A DNA stretch of 64,000 bases. Origin: Aedes albopictus (lineage: Eukaryota > Arthropoda > Insecta > Diptera > Culicidae). The position numbers and the translations under genes are program-made. Every line of letters begins with the position of its first letter. Positions within the stretch are counted from its first letter, which is position 1. The stretch is from contig NC_085138.1 in NCBI RefSeq assembly GCF_035046485.1, positions 362,703,238 through 362,767,237 on the forward strand, given 5' to 3'. The notes under the pieces were generated by a model that saw only the letters and a list, made by a program, of their open reading frames with translations, was not told the DNA's origin and searched no databases. This document shows positions 31,451 through 43,497 of this stretch, in pieces.

Positions 31451-31865
31451 AACTAGGAGTGTCACAAAGTGCTACGAAGTACGCCAAAGAGCTACGCAAA
31501 GCCACGGAGTGCCACAGTCAGTTACGTATTGTTACAGATTTCAACGGAGTGCCACGATGTGTCACGCAGTACCACAGATTGTTACGCTATTCTTTTGTGT
31601 CATCAGTGGCACTGAGAAGCACTAAGAGGCCCTGAGTGACACTGAGTGCATCTTAGTGCCACTTAGTGCCACTCAGTGCCACTTAGTGCCACTCAGTGCC
31701 ACTTAGTGCCACTCAGTGCCACTTAGTGCCACTTAGTGCCACTCAGTGCCACTTAATGAATGCCACAGAGTGTCTTGCAGTATCACTCCGTGTTGTAGAA
31801 TGCCACTCAGTACCACTCAGTGTCACTCAATGGCACAGAGTAGCACGCAGTGCTACATAGTGCCA
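31450..31865. repeat. 10-bp minisatellite, core ACTTAGTGCC / ACTCAGTGCC
   Basis: The central units (31625-31760) are regular 10-mers. The flanks are the same unit in decayed form (GAGTGCCACG, AGTACCACTC). Open frames across it are repeat artefacts. Confidence 0.9.
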
Positions 31866-31869
31866 TGGC

Positions 31870-32690
31870 ATAAGGAGTATTGCTCCTCTGGCGTAAAAGT
31901 GGAATACAATTTTCGAGCTCCAGAGTAGTTTGGGTGACCTGGAACATCATAAAGGTATCCTTTAAGAGATTAATTGATCTTGTTCGGTTATGTAACGATA
32001 CTGTTGCTGTGAGGACTGTCTGACTTTTTTTTATTTTGATATAACATTTGAGTAGCTCCCAGATGAAAAGTGATTCAGTTTTCATTTCTTTTGATTCAAA
32101 TTATTTGGCGATCACACGGCTACGACAACCAGTATAAACACCCATTTCCCCGGCAAGTCCTTGTTTAACGAAAGAAAAATCCTCAACTGTCTGATGGTGG
32201 GCACCTCACAGTTTCCAACGCGCTAGAACGGTGGCCGGTCGGTCGTCAACAGTGGCTGGAAAATACGTGTCTCATTAAATTCTACTTTAACCCTGCTGCT
32301 GGACAAAGACGAAGACAACGGTGACATCTTTCACTCTGGTGGCGTTCTTTCTAGAGGAAGTTCCGCTGTTACCATCCGCTCTCGCCAGGATCACCATCGG
32401 ATCCGGGGGGCAGCACCGGTCGGTGGTGGCGACGAATAGCGAGCGGTATTGCCATTGCATTGTCAGCAAGACAACTCAATGGAAAGTTCTTCTTCCGAAT
32501 CGGTCGAATCTTGATAAATGTTCGTTCGGAAGATGCTGTGATTGAAATTCGGTTTTCGAGGTTTTGGCTAAAGTTGTCAATGGCATAGGTGTTCTTCAGA
32601 GGGGCTCGTTAGGAATAGATCGTAAGAGAGTCTTTATTCAAACTGGGGACTTTTGATAAATCTAATACCAAATTTCTGTCTTCTATTTAT
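31870..32690. other. Low-repeat island, partly GC-rich
   Basis: Bases 32100-32560 are GC-richer with overlapping open frames of 60-74 codons on both strands (32287-32469 minus, 32321-32545 plus), none with a recognisable domain. It is a candidate untranslated exon or enhancer. Confidence 0.35.
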
Positions 32691-34490
32691 TACATTTTTT
32701 TTCAGCACCTTCAGCAGTTATTTATTGAAGGACTTTCTTTGCCATTTCTCACAAGTTTCTTTTGGGGTTTTCTGTAGTTTTTTTTTTTTAATTCCTTGAA
32801 GGGATTCTCCTGGAGTTCCAACAGAAATTGCTCCATGAGGTTCTTCTGAGTTTTCTCTAAGGAATTTGTTTAAAGATTCTTTTAAAAGCTTCTTCAGAGA
32901 TACCTTTTGGTAATCTCATGGGATTTTTCTAGGTAAGGTACACCGGGGAACGGTGCGGCAAGATGTAACGCGAAGTTTTGAAATAGGTTTTAATAAAATT
33001 TATGAAGTTTTCTTCGCTAAAAGATTTTTTGAATCAAAAACTATGTGCTATAGCAATCAAAATGTTTATCATCATTAGACAACCTTATGTTCACACGCTG
33101 TTTCATCTTATCCCACCCATTTTTGCCCGGTGTACGTTAATCTTCTGAAATTCCTTCAGAACTATAAATTTTTCTTTGATGTCTCTTCTAGCATACCTCC
33201 AAGAATATTTCTGGGATTCCTCCCGATAATTTCATACGAGACTGCTTGGTTATCTTCGGAATTAGTTTGGATATCAAAAAGAGACCTCTGCGATTTCTAC
33301 AGGAGTGCCTTTTGGAAATCAATCAGGTTTCTATCCTTAAATTTCTCTTGGAGTTTCTACGAGGATCCCTTCAGGAATTCTACCACAAATTTGGTTGCCA
33401 TATGAGATTTTCTACTGGATATCCTGCCAAAGTTCCTTCAGCAAATCTTCCTGGGAATCCTCTCTCTAAATATTTTTACTAGAAATGCCCCAGGATTTCC
33501 ATCTGCGAACCATCCAGAACTTTACTCAGGAGTTGTTTCTGCAATACTCCAGGGCTTTTCCTGGAAATTCTCTAGAAGTTCTTTCTGGAAAGTGTCCAAA
33601 AAGTCCTTCCGGAAATTCAGCAGGAATTTCTTCTAAAATCCTTCAGAAGCAGTTCATTTTAAGAATCATCCTGGAGATTTTCCTAAACGGTTGGTTTTTC
33701 GTTCAGGATAAATTAGAACCCAGATACTATATTATCCGGTTTTGGCCTTTTCACAATTATCCTACACAAGTTCTTGCTGGGAATCCTACAGAAATTTCTT
33801 CTGAAACTATTCCACGATTTTCTTTTAGAAACCCTCCAGGAGTTCTCTTGTAATTCCACCAGGTGTTCCTTCTAATTTGTCTTATGAGAATCTTCCTGGA
33901 GCATGTTTTCTAAAACTTCTCCTCGAGTTACTGGAGAAATCCCAAGATTTATTTCATGGATTTATCTCTAGAACAAATTCTCGTAGGAATCTTAAAAGGA
34001 CTAAACTCTTGCTGGAATCCCTGAGGGAAGTTCTGAAGGAATTCTCCATAGATAATTCTTGGGAGAAACCCCAGAAGAACTTCTTCAAGCAATCTCCGGA
34101 TAGCATTCCTGAAATCATCATGATGGAGTTTGAGGAGGAATGCTCTGATTAGATTTGGAAATATCATCAAAAGACATTTATGGAGATGTTCCTGAAAAAT
34201 CCACTGATAGCATTTGAGGCGAACCAACCAAGGGTTGAAAACCTCATTAATAAAGACAATAATAATAACTGATAGCATTTCAGAAATCTTTTGTTGGAAT
34301 TCCAAAAAAAAAAAATATATCATGATTTATTAGAATTTCTGGTGGTATCCCTTGAAGTACTTCTTGAATGAATCCCCATATTATAGACGAATAGCTAGAT
34401 ATAATCCCTAAAGGAATTCGCTGAAATGTTTTTTTTTGGGAAGAATACCCAGATGGAGTTCCTAGAGGAGTCCTCAACACGATTGCCATA
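32690..34490. repeat. GGAATTCC-type repeat tract, pyrimidine-rich then purine-rich
   Basis: TTCCTTCAGG, TTCCTCCAGG and GGAAATTC words dominate to about 33900, then GGAATTCC/CTGAAGGAATTC. The 91-124-codon frames at 33130-34323 are low-complexity artefacts. A MITE is embedded at 32936-33137. Confidence 0.65.
32936..33137. mobile_element. 202-bp MITE, AGGTACACCGGGG ends, TA target duplication
   Basis: Ends AGGTACACCGGGGAA and CCGGTGTACGT are inverted repeats, with TA at 32934-32935 and 33138-33139. Inner words (TTTATCATCATTAGACAAC, TTTCATCTTATCCCACCC) match the 59168-59384 copy in the opposite orientation. Confidence 0.75.
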
Positions 34491-35574
34491 AGCCGGAACG
34501 TACTTGTTAGTATCGTTCTGCTCTGCTTCAGTCTTAATGCTACAGTCCTGGCCGGAACTCCGTACCTAAGTTTGATGATGCATCCGGCAGAAGATGCCTC
34601 TTACTACTTCTTGTACCTCCAAAGTTTGACATGATCCTGTACAAGGTGTTGACTACCTTTCTCACCTCTTCACCAGAACACTCAACGTGGTTGTTTAAAT
34701 TTAACCGATCTTCAACTATTACGCTCAGGTGTTTTAGTGCAGGTTTCGATGTATTACTCCAACGCTGATTTTAAACTGCTCAACTGCTTTGCAATCGCTG
34801 ACCATCACTACCTCCGTCTTGCGACGAGTCAATTGCAACTTGACTGAACTCTTCCAAGTCTCTTCAATATCAATCATCTCCACCGTCAACATTTCTACTT
34901 CTTCCAGAGTCTCATCCGTTATCGTTAGAATGACGTCATCCGCGGAACCGATTTTCTCGACTCCTCTGGACAGCCCCAGTCTCAACACTTCGTCTTACAT
35001 CATATTCCACAATATTTTGCCAAGTATGAAGCCCTTTCACACTCCCGTCGATCTCTCGCCCAGCTTAGTTTCGTAGATCAAAACTCGGTTCGGAAAATAA
35101 CTTTTTATAATTTTGCACAGGTATATGCGGATACGCATATTGGGTTGCAGACCTGTCGCAATGGCCTTCCAGCTGACACTAGACGCGTACTTCAAGTCTA
35201 TATTCACCACGGCACTCGTTGAAAAACTACGTTCCTTCCTAATCCTAACTATGATCTAACATTCTGGCGCTTTGAATACGTTGTCTAGCTCTCGTACAGG
35301 CAACACGGAGATACCTGATCCTTTCATTCCCCAACTCCTGGAGATCCGGTTCTACCCTCACATCCCAGAGAAGCTCAGCGTAAACACGTTGTTTGTCACT
35401 TGCTTCAACGACGAGGGCATCGCCCTTGCTCCTCTCCCTAGGATTCATGATCCGTTTCACTCTCTTTTCTTTAGCCTTCACAGTACCAGGTGCCAACTTT
35501 AATTTTTGAAGAAAATCTGTGGTTTTGTCATTGTTTATCCGATTTTGATTAAATTTGTGCAAAATAAATAACAA
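34490..35574 (-). pseudogene. Dead non-LTR retrotransposon: ORF1-like and reverse-transcriptase fragments
   Basis: On the minus strand, 35245-35574 encodes an ORF1 (Gag-like) fragment with KGDALVVEASD and DLQELGNE motifs typical of R1/jockey/I-type elements. After a deleted, frameshifted join, a Pol fragment follows. It has a GFILGKILWN segment corresponding to the conserved QGSILGP-type RT block (near 35020). It then has a SADDV catalytic block at ~34940 where Tyr/Phe is usual, then ETLEEVEML, KTEVVMVSDCKAVEQ, LKHLSVIVEDRLN and RSSKRHLLPDASS. At least two stops and one frameshift break it, and the endonuclease and most of RT are missing. Clade assignment is tentative. It cannot encode a working enzyme. 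Confidence 0.7.
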
Positions 35575-36120
35575 ACGAGTTCGGCGGAAAAAACGAAAAG
35601 TGACGCGTGTTTGGGGCAGTTGCGATGGGGATCTCGGTCGCGTTGCATTGCTCGAAGGAAAAAGTGAAAAGTGACACGTGTTTGGGGCAAGTGCACATTG
35701 TCCTTCCTTATGAAGTGATGAAAATGGATGCTAACAGTATTGCAGAAAATTGATGGAGATTGAGGGGTGGTTGCGGTCATCCGACGACATGGAGCTTGGT
35801 GAGATCATTCCGATTTTTTTCTTTACATCCTAGAAGCAGTTGGGGTAATTTCGCCAATGCGTTTTCATGATGACTCCTGGAGTCAGGTAATATCTGCAAA
35901 TTAATCTTGTAGCTCTGGTGCTTACCAAATATTGAAGATTTTTATCGCTTAGAAGAAAGCTCACAACAATTATTGAGCAAATTAAAAATAACTGACTAAA
36001 TAACCTCAACGGCCATCGATCACAGGTTACACATGGGACTACTCTTAGTAAAATACATAATTCAAAAACAGCTATCGAAGCTTGGAAGTTATTCTCCGTA
36101 TACTCCAAGTTCAATACTGT
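35575..36120. other. Spacer, possibly part of the retrotransposon's 5' region
   Basis: AAGTGACGCGTGTTTGGGGCA at ~35600 and a second copy, AAGTGACACGTGTTTGGGGCA, at ~35670 form a ~70-bp tandem duplication. That is the sort of repeat found in non-LTR 5' UTRs. The rest is unassigned. Confidence 0.35.
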
Positions 36121-36660
36121 AACGCGACTATTTTCGTTAGTAGGTCGGTTTTTTCGGTAGGGAAATGGGGACGCGAATATTGAATGCGGAATCAGAAGCG
36201 CGTGATAACTTTCGTGGGAAAGTCAGTTTTCACGGTTAAGTAAACGATCAATGCGGTGACTCGTTTATCATTGAACGATTGTTGAAATATGAACGTGTAT
36301 CTTCATATAACTAGTGGTTCATATCACCTACCAAAGATGGCTTCAAGATCCACACCTTACCCCACCCTACTAACAAATACTCCTTCCCCAGACAACTGTG
36401 GGGATGCTGTGGATTCCACGCTTTCTAGTAACAACTGTTATTGAACTAACATTCCCTCCCTTTCCCGATGACCGTAAGGACGTGGCCGGCGCTGTTATTG
36501 ACTTTAAAATATTAAACTCTCGAATTGAGTACATTGAGAGTGTGTAGCTAGTCCCAAGTACCATTCATTGGTTCTCTGTGCAACTTCGATTGTTCTGGTC
36601 AATCACGGAGTAGCAACTACGATGTGTAGTATACTGTTATCTTTGCTTTGCTTTTTTGGA
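36121..36660. other. Unassigned sequence, possible decayed LTR
   Basis: Ordinary composition with no inverted ends that I can fix. The right part (36562-36618) is the second copy of the 55-bp dispersed repeat at 1610. Confidence 0.3.
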
Positions 36661-36706
36661 TCTTCTATGACTCACTCCCTTTGTTGCAGTCAGAGCGTAG
36701 AATAAG

Positions 36707-36849
36707 GGTATGGCCAGAGTGGACGCATCACGCGACGCGACGCGGATTTCCCATACGATTTGACAGCTCCTCATTATTAGTTGTTTGTTATTCCTTTGCG
36801 TGCAAATTTCCGCGTCGCGCCGCGTGACGCGTCCACTCTGGCCGACACC
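36707..36849. mobile_element. MITE, ~143 bp, GGCCAGAGTGGACGC ends
   Basis: GGCCAGAGTGGACGC and GCGTCCACTCTGGCC are perfect inverted repeats. They extend inward through GACGCGACGCGGA / TCCGCGTCGCGCC. The high GC of the arms stands out against the AT-rich surroundings. Confidence 0.8.
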
Positions 36850-37730
36850 TAAAACAACCCAACTTTGACAGTATAGTGCGGTACAATCATAATAGAGGTG
36901 TGGAAGAAAATACTTTGTGTACATGAAATCCATGTATGGTACAATACATGTCACATATACAAGCAAAGCAAGCACTTAAAAGAACCCGTGTCAAAAAATG
37001 GCGTTACTATTTGGGTTTACATTTTCTTCTCGTTACTAATTGTCACGTTCGCGTGTAAACAAATAACCCACCGTAATACCTCACCAACTCAGAATTCCGG
37101 AACGAACCCTCGAAGCTGGGTGGTTTAAATTCCCTTGGGTTGCTTTCGTTTTTCAGTGCACGGGGCACTGTTCACGTGACCATTCCATGTCCTTTCCAGC
37201 ATATTTCTGGTTATTGGCGCACTCTTGCTCGTTTTTCTGCATTTAAAAATCCTTCACCTCTCCAGGTGTATTCCTGTCTCTGTTCTCCGAACGAATTTAG
37301 ATAACATCTACTGTTTCAGTTCTCATTCTGAGGTCTTTTTGCTCACTTTCTGCCACCAAAAAGGACGACTTCGTGCTCGTCATCATGTGCTTTATCTTTA
37401 GGTGCACATTGTACCTATCCTTTACGAACTCGTAATGTTCGTTCACCTTCTTCTGGATCTCTGTCAAGCTCAACTTCTCAATGTGTGAGTCATCTTGGTG
37501 AGTGTTGGATTGTAAATTGGATGTGAATCATCTTTTTTCATTTAGTTAGGTATTTACTCGCGAGATGGTGCTGTAGCATAATTGATTTGATAAAGATCAA
37601 ATATTGCGTCTTTAACTAAACCGTTCAAGTGCATAAAATCCGAGTGCCGAACAGATTTCCAGTTAAAAATGATCGTACTCTATGTAATCTTTATCACGGG
37701 TATCTTAGGCTTCATACTAAGCATCCACAG
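36850..37730. other. Spacer, no gene seen
   Basis: Single-copy-looking sequence with short frames only. I recognise no domain, RNA or terminal repeat. Confidence 0.35.
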
Positions 37731-39565
37731 GGTTACATCTATAAAAATATTCAGAAATCCCTCAGAAAGGACCACTATGGATTTCTGCTTGATTTCCTAT
37801 GAGGTTTTATCTTGTAATTTCTCCAGAGAATCTTGTAAGGATTCATCCCATATTTTTCCTGGAATTACAGCATTTTACACTGAGGGATCATGAGATCCTT
37901 TAAATTATTTTTTAATGATTCCTTCCGCAATACTTTCAGAAGCTCATCCAGAATTTTTCCAGGAATTTCTCCGGGAATTTCTTGAGATATATATCTCAGA
38001 ATTCTTTCCGAGATTTTCCCAGGGACTTCCTGGGGATTATTGACTGATTTCCTTTAGAGAATTTTGTGAAAATGTCTCCTGGGTGTCCACAGAAATTCTT
38101 CTCGTATTTTTTCAGTCGGCATTTTTTTCCGGAATTCCTTCAACGATTTTCTTCGGAATTCATTCCGGCACTTCTCCATTGGTCTTTTCAGGTTTGTTTT
38201 AGGATTTTGTCAAGGACTCCTTCAGGACTTTAGCTGGAATTCCGAAGAGATTCCTTCCGAAATTCTTTAATTTTCATCTCTGCGATTGCTTCATCGCTTC
38301 TTCCCGGGATTCCTTCCTGGATTCCTTCACAAATTACTCTCGAGACTGCATCAAGGATTGCCCAAGCTTATTTCTGGGTTTTCCCCGGGATTGTTTAGGT
38401 ATTCCTTCCGGGATTCCTTCAGGGGTTTCTGCTTCCTCCAGGCACTACTCCCAAAGTTCCTTTATTTATATTTCCCTAGTTTTTGTAATGTATTTTACCG
38501 GGTTTCGTTTAGGAATTCCTCAAAAGATTCACTTATGGATTTTTTAGAGGATTTTTATGGGTATTCTTTTAGAGATTTTTCTCGGGATTTTTTTTTCGTC
38601 ATTCGTTCATTGATTTCTGTCGGGAATTTATAAAAGTATTTTTCCTGAGACTTATAACAGCATTTAAAGGAATTCCTCTGGAAATGCATTTATAAATTCT
38701 TACTGGATATTTTAAGGAACTCCTTCAGAGGTTTCTTCCGGGATTCCTTCAGGGGTCTTTTCCAACATTTTGTCAAGGAGTCCATTCCTTCGTTGATTCG
38801 TTCCGTGATTCCTTTGGGAATTACTCCCGAGATTCCTTCCAGGATTCTTTCACGGATTATTCCCGAGACTGATTCAGGGGTTTCTCCAAGAATGAATGTA
38901 TAAATTATTCTTTAATTTTATCCCGCGATTCCTTCAGTGATTTCTTCCGGGCTTCCTTCAAGAGCATCTCCAGGGATTCCTTCATTAATTTCAGAGTTTT
39001 TAAAAGGATTCTTCGCGGGATTCTTTTATAGGTTTCTTGCCTAATTCCTTCTGAGTTTCCTCCATTGATTTCTTCTGACATTGCTTCAGGTATTCCCAAG
39101 GGTATTCCTTTCAAAATAAATTAGGAGATTCAATGGCGATTCCTTCCAGATTACTTTAGCGATTCCTTCAGAATTTCATGGATTCCTTCATTGATTCTTC
39201 CCGGGTTTGCTTTCAAAGTTTATTCCAGTATTCCTACGGGATACCTCCCAAGGATATTCTTATTGTTTAATCAGGAAGTTCTTCATGGGATCACCCTCTC
39301 AGGATTTTTTTAGAGATTTCGCCTTGGATTTCCTCAGGGACTCCTTCGGCGTACTTTTATGGGATTCCTACATATTTTTTATGAGATCTGTCCCAAGATT
39401 CTTCCAGGGACTCATTAAGGATAACCAAAAGGACTCCTTTCGTGGTTCTTTCTAAAATTTCTTCCAGATTATTTCAGGGCATTTTGCTGGATTTCCCTAA
39501 CTTCCCTAATGGATTCCTTCCAGAATTACTACAGGAATTCTTCTCGGGATTCTTCTATTGCGGAC
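37730..39565. repeat. GGAATTCC-type repeat tract, pyrimidine-rich on +
   Basis: GGGATTCCTTC(A/C)GG is the dominant word, repeated dozens of times with variable spacing. Open frames of 60-115 codons rich in Phe, Ser, Arg and Asp result from triplet-phased spacing. One of the clearest examples of this repeat class in the window. Confidence 0.75.
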
Positions 39566-39850
39566 ATTCTCGTTGAAACTACGGCGCTATCTACATAAAG
39601 GCTAGGATTTTTTGATGTTTATTTGTTAGAATGCAATATTACCTCACTAGTACGATACCGACTGTTGTCGAATAACCGGGGTAAACATATAATTCGACAA
39701 ACTGGTCATCCTACACCACCATGCTCATTGAAATTTGGCAACTCTATTTATGTTGCATTCTGGGAGTTTTGAGTTGGTGCTATTCAACACCCAAACCGCC
39801 TGAAGACCAACCGGAATGAACTGAGGATGGCAACACCGATATATCTATAA
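39566..39850. other. Short spacer before the SINE
   Basis: Ordinary sequence; nothing identified. Confidence 0.35.
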
Positions 39851-40083
39851 GGCCCATATAGCCGAGGCGGTAAACGCACGGGTATTCAGCATGACCATGC
39901 TGAGGGTGACGGGTTCGATTCCCGGTCGGTCCAGGATCTTTTCGTGCCTGCCACACGATATACACATGCAAAATGGTCATTGGCAGAGGAAGCTCTCAGT
40001 TAATAACTGTGGAAGTGCTCAAAGAACACTAAGCTGAGAAGTAGGCTTTGTCCCAGTGAGGACGTTACGCCAAGAAGAAGAAG
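39851..40083 (+). repeat. Feilai-type tRNA-derived SINE, internally deleted copy
   Basis: The tRNA-related head has A-box TAGCCGAGGCGG and B-box GGTTCGATTCC. The body matches the copies at 52791-53063 and 62838-63110, and the 3' end is an AAG triplet repeat. About 43 bp are missing between two TTCGT repeats (GATCTTTTCGT joins directly to GCCTGCCAC). Family name from memory of the Aedes SINE Feilai, which has a triplet-repeat 3' end. Confidence 0.8.
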
Positions 40084-41505
40084 TGCAATGATGGATCCCT
40101 CGTTTTCCAGGGAGCTGCAAAGGTGACAAAAGTGTCTTTGTTTTTAATTTTGCACCTTATTCATCGTGTAATATCTCAAACAGTTATATTGTAATGTATA
40201 CAAAACTGATCATTTCTATGAGAGAGAAATATAGACCTTTCATTTAATGTTGGAAAAATGTTGGCAGCCATCTTGGCTTTACTCGCCGTTTTGAATTTTA
40301 TCATTAAATTGCGATTTTCGCTGTGTTTCCAACCACTGTTTTCAAATATGAACTCACCATAACAAAGACTGTCAGACATAAGCTTTTCAAAACACTAAAG
40401 AAATAATGTAAGCATTGACCGTAACGATGAGATATCGATGAAAACGAGGTCCAACTCTCATTTTTTTCGTGACGTACCAAATACAGAGCTAGTCCATCCT
40501 CAACGGCCAAAGTTTTAACGGGATGGAGGCAGACATACTGTAAGACCGCTCACCGTTTCAAGTCGGTACATCCCAAGGTACACCCCTCCTCAACTCGGGG
40601 AACAGAACAACGCGAATGTCGAAGACGACGATTTTCCGAACTATATTCGTTTAACCGTCGTCGTAAACCTTAGCTGGTATGTCATAATTAGGATGGTACT
40701 GACATCGATGCTTTAGCCCTCCTTGTGCATTAGGGTCATTTTCGATCCAAACCGTGCCCTACGTCAGCGAGCTGCCACCAACGTAATGCATTAGGAATGT
40801 TTACATGCACAGAATCGTTTTAACAGAGTAGCTTAGGGAATTGTGTGATTTTTTTTAAAGTTTAACAGAGCTCGCTTACAAATTCCAGCACATCCTAAGT
40901 TAGGATTCCTAACCATACTTCCCAATTCGCAGAACGTCTCGAGAGAGCAGGAGGTCTCTTATCCCTACCCAGACAAGCAGTAATCGTATAAGCTGTTGCA
41001 TAAGATGATAAAGTTGTGGCCAAATGCGTGCATGCCTCCATTTAGGCGTATGTAAAATGTACGCATATCTCCTCCACTTTTTCATCTTATTCAACATTAT
41101 ACTATCACTGGTTGACTGGGTAGGCTCCTTCTAGGCTGCCCCTATTTATCCATCTTTCTCTCTATCTATCCAACAATTCTCATTTTACTCTCTTTTTATC
41201 TTTTTTGCATCTCAACTTAATATTTTTATTTTTCTATCCTCTTCCTTTCTAAATTTTGATGTCAATATTTTCTATTTTTTCGTTTTTTTTTTCAGTTTGA
41301 TGGTTTTGCCTGATTACGTCCATGTTTTCAAGTTTTGTTGAAAAAAAATCTTAGACAAATTGCTCCACTTTCAAGGCAGCTCGATAATCCAATTAATTCT
41401 TCAGAGTTTTCAGTACAGAAGCGAAAATCATCGATATCTGTTCACAATCAAAACCAACTATTTGATCACAGCCAATTCAATCAGAAATTTTTAATAAACT
41501 TATAA
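40084..41505. other. Spacer, no gene recognised
   Basis: Mostly AT-rich. Bases 40530-40700 are GC-richer with a CGTCGTC run. A short TTAA-type MITE lies at 40717-40800. No domain-bearing frame. Confidence 0.35.
40717..40800. mobile_element. Diverged copy of the short TTAA MITE
   Basis: CCCTCCTTGTGCATTAGGGTC and the GTAATGCATTAGGAA end match the 28127 and 53487 copies. The left flank is TTAG rather than TTAA, so the duplication has decayed. Confidence 0.5.
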
Positions 41506-41827
41506 TTCAGTCGCCCATCCTCCCCCGGCATCGTTCCGGCAGTTAGTTATTTATGCCGAACGACGGTGGTGGACGCTGCGTTCAAGTGTTTTATGGCTTG
41601 ATCTCCAGCTGCTGGTGCCCTTTGAATACCAAGATAAAAGACCACCGAAAGAAATAAAAAAAAAAAAAACAAGAAACTGGGACGCAACCAAAGTCACCAC
41701 AACAACGACGATGGCGACGACGTTCCTTTCCTACATCAAGGAATGGCACGTCCAGGAAAGTATAAGCAAAGCAGCAGCAGTAACTGAAACCTAGTTAGGG
41801 AAAATGTTTGTCCACTGCCCGTCGTCG
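41506..41827. other. Low-repeat island (left half)
   Basis: GC-richer sequence with GACGACG and GCAGCAGCAG runs. The right half appears to be 43498-43690, split by the CACTA-ended element. It is a candidate untranslated exon or regulatory DNA. Confidence 0.35.
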
Positions 41828-43497
41828 CACTAAGGGGCGTTTGGCCAATCTAGCTGGCCAATATTATTTTCAGGGGATTTTCACATATCTAATTCGCAAT
41901 TAGCATTGAAACACTACATAAACGATATTTGAATGCAATTTGCATGATTCACACAGTTACAAATGCCCTTTTCAATTAAATAATTGATATATTAAAGAAA
42001 GTCTTTCACTTTTTAATGAAATTGCCTACCTTTAGGCGTAAATCACGGTTTAGAGAAATTTATTTATCAAATAACTCCAAAAGTACATCACATGTAAGAA
42101 TTTTGACAACAAATTCGAATTTAGGGAAGCTGCATTTTACTTGTCAGGGATTTTTTACATAAGCGAACATTGTTTATTGAAGACATTTCTCATTTAAAAA
42201 CACAAAAAAATATTGATAGATTCTTGAATTAGTTCAATATGTACTGAGTAAACCAATACTTGTTTTAATAATATGAAACGTGTAACTTTCACTTTTATGC
42301 AATGGTCGTTGGTAAAAGTTGATAGGTATGATCAATGTCACCTTATATTACGATTACTTTGATAACTCGTGAAGCATTGCATACTTTACGTAATAACTAT
42401 CATTTCAACGATCAGTTCAGCAAAATGTATACGAGGATCAAAAATTATAAATAAAGAACTCCATCTCAAAATTATTTCGATGGAAAAGAAGTTAACTCAG
42501 AGTTTTTAAGCCAAAAGTTAAATTCGTAGATGTGTTTTCCTTTGTTAACAGTTTCAACCTGTTCTAGAACCCCATTTTAAACAATTTTTCAATTAATTGA
42601 CATTTATTTTTGGTAAATCAAACAAAATAGAATCAAAATAGGTCCTTCAAACGCTTAACTGAATGGGTTCTGATTAAATAGAACTAAATTTTAAAAATCA
42701 GACGGCTATCCCCAAAGACTGTAATACGCCTTAAAGTATGCAATGACCCTGAAATTACAATTTCTTCAATAGCTTTCATTCAGAAAAACGTTGATTACTC
42801 AAAAGTACGAACTTTTACGCAGCTGGATTTTCTATTAGGCTCGAAAAGGATGTATGTGCTTGTGTTATAGGAAGTCTCGACCCAGCAATCGCCAGCAATC
42901 AAAAACTGCAGATGTTTTTTTGCTTGTTTTCACATGAGGGAGCCCCAAAGTAAGAAACTATACAAATTTCGAAAACATGAATGGTTTTATCACCTCGTTG
43001 CAACAATTGTGGTACCGTAAACCGGGGTCAAATTGATCTCCGGGTCGAAATTGATCAGACGTTTTTTAGATAGATTAAGCATACATTACAAAGTTTCCTT
43101 CCAAGTATCGTGATGTAGGAATCCCTTACCAAACGATAAATGCGAGAAAACCATTTAAAAATACCTTATCTAACGGAAAAACGTCTGATCAATTTCGACC
43201 CGGAGATCAATTTGACCCCGGTTTACGGTATATTTTGTCTATTGAAACTGACTTAGCGGTTAAAAAACTGAGCACATATTCAAACAACCAGAGACAAACT
43301 TTACTCAAAAATTGTAAAATTCCTCAACCCTAGCTTTGACCTAATGCAGACTTTGTATAGGTTTGTTGGATGGATATTCGAGTATAGGGCATTATTCCAC
43401 AACTATGCATGTGTCATGTTCAGTACACATTTTCACAATACGAGCGACTTTGAAAAATGACTTATGGCCAGCTAGATTGACCAAACGCCCCTTAGTG
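41828..43497. mobile_element. 1.67 kb non-autonomous element with CACTA ends
   Basis: The left end CACTAAGGGGCGTTTGG and the right end CCAAACGCCCCTTAGTG are perfect inverted repeats, continued by one mismatch to CCAGCTAGATT/AATCTAGCTGG. Both sides are flanked by CG, possibly a 2-bp duplication. CACTA termini suggest an EnSpm/CACTA-type origin. The interior is AT-rich, has no transposase and carries a nested MITE at 43015-43228. Confidence 0.7.
43015..43228. mobile_element. 214-bp MITE, CCGTAAACCGGGGTCAAATT ends, TA target duplication
   Basis: About 53 bp at each end pair perfectly (CCGTAAACCGGGGTC... GATCAGACGTTTT and its complement). TA lies at 43013-43014 and 43229-43230. It sits near the right end of the CACTA-ended element. 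Confidence 0.9.

Noticed and set aside
33130..34323. Open frames of 78-124 codons in 33-34 kb and similar ones at 38.2-39.5 and 47.4-49.9 kb
   Set aside because: Phe/Ser/Arg/Asn/Leu low-complexity products of the triplet-phased GGAATTCC-type repeat; no domains, and both strands are equally open.
35272..35502. Plus-strand 76-codon frame at 35272
   Set aside because: It is the antisense shadow of the ORF1-like fragment on the minus strand.
36121..36640. Solo LTR of a copia-type element
   Set aside because: No clear TG...CA ends, primer-binding site or target duplication could be fixed.
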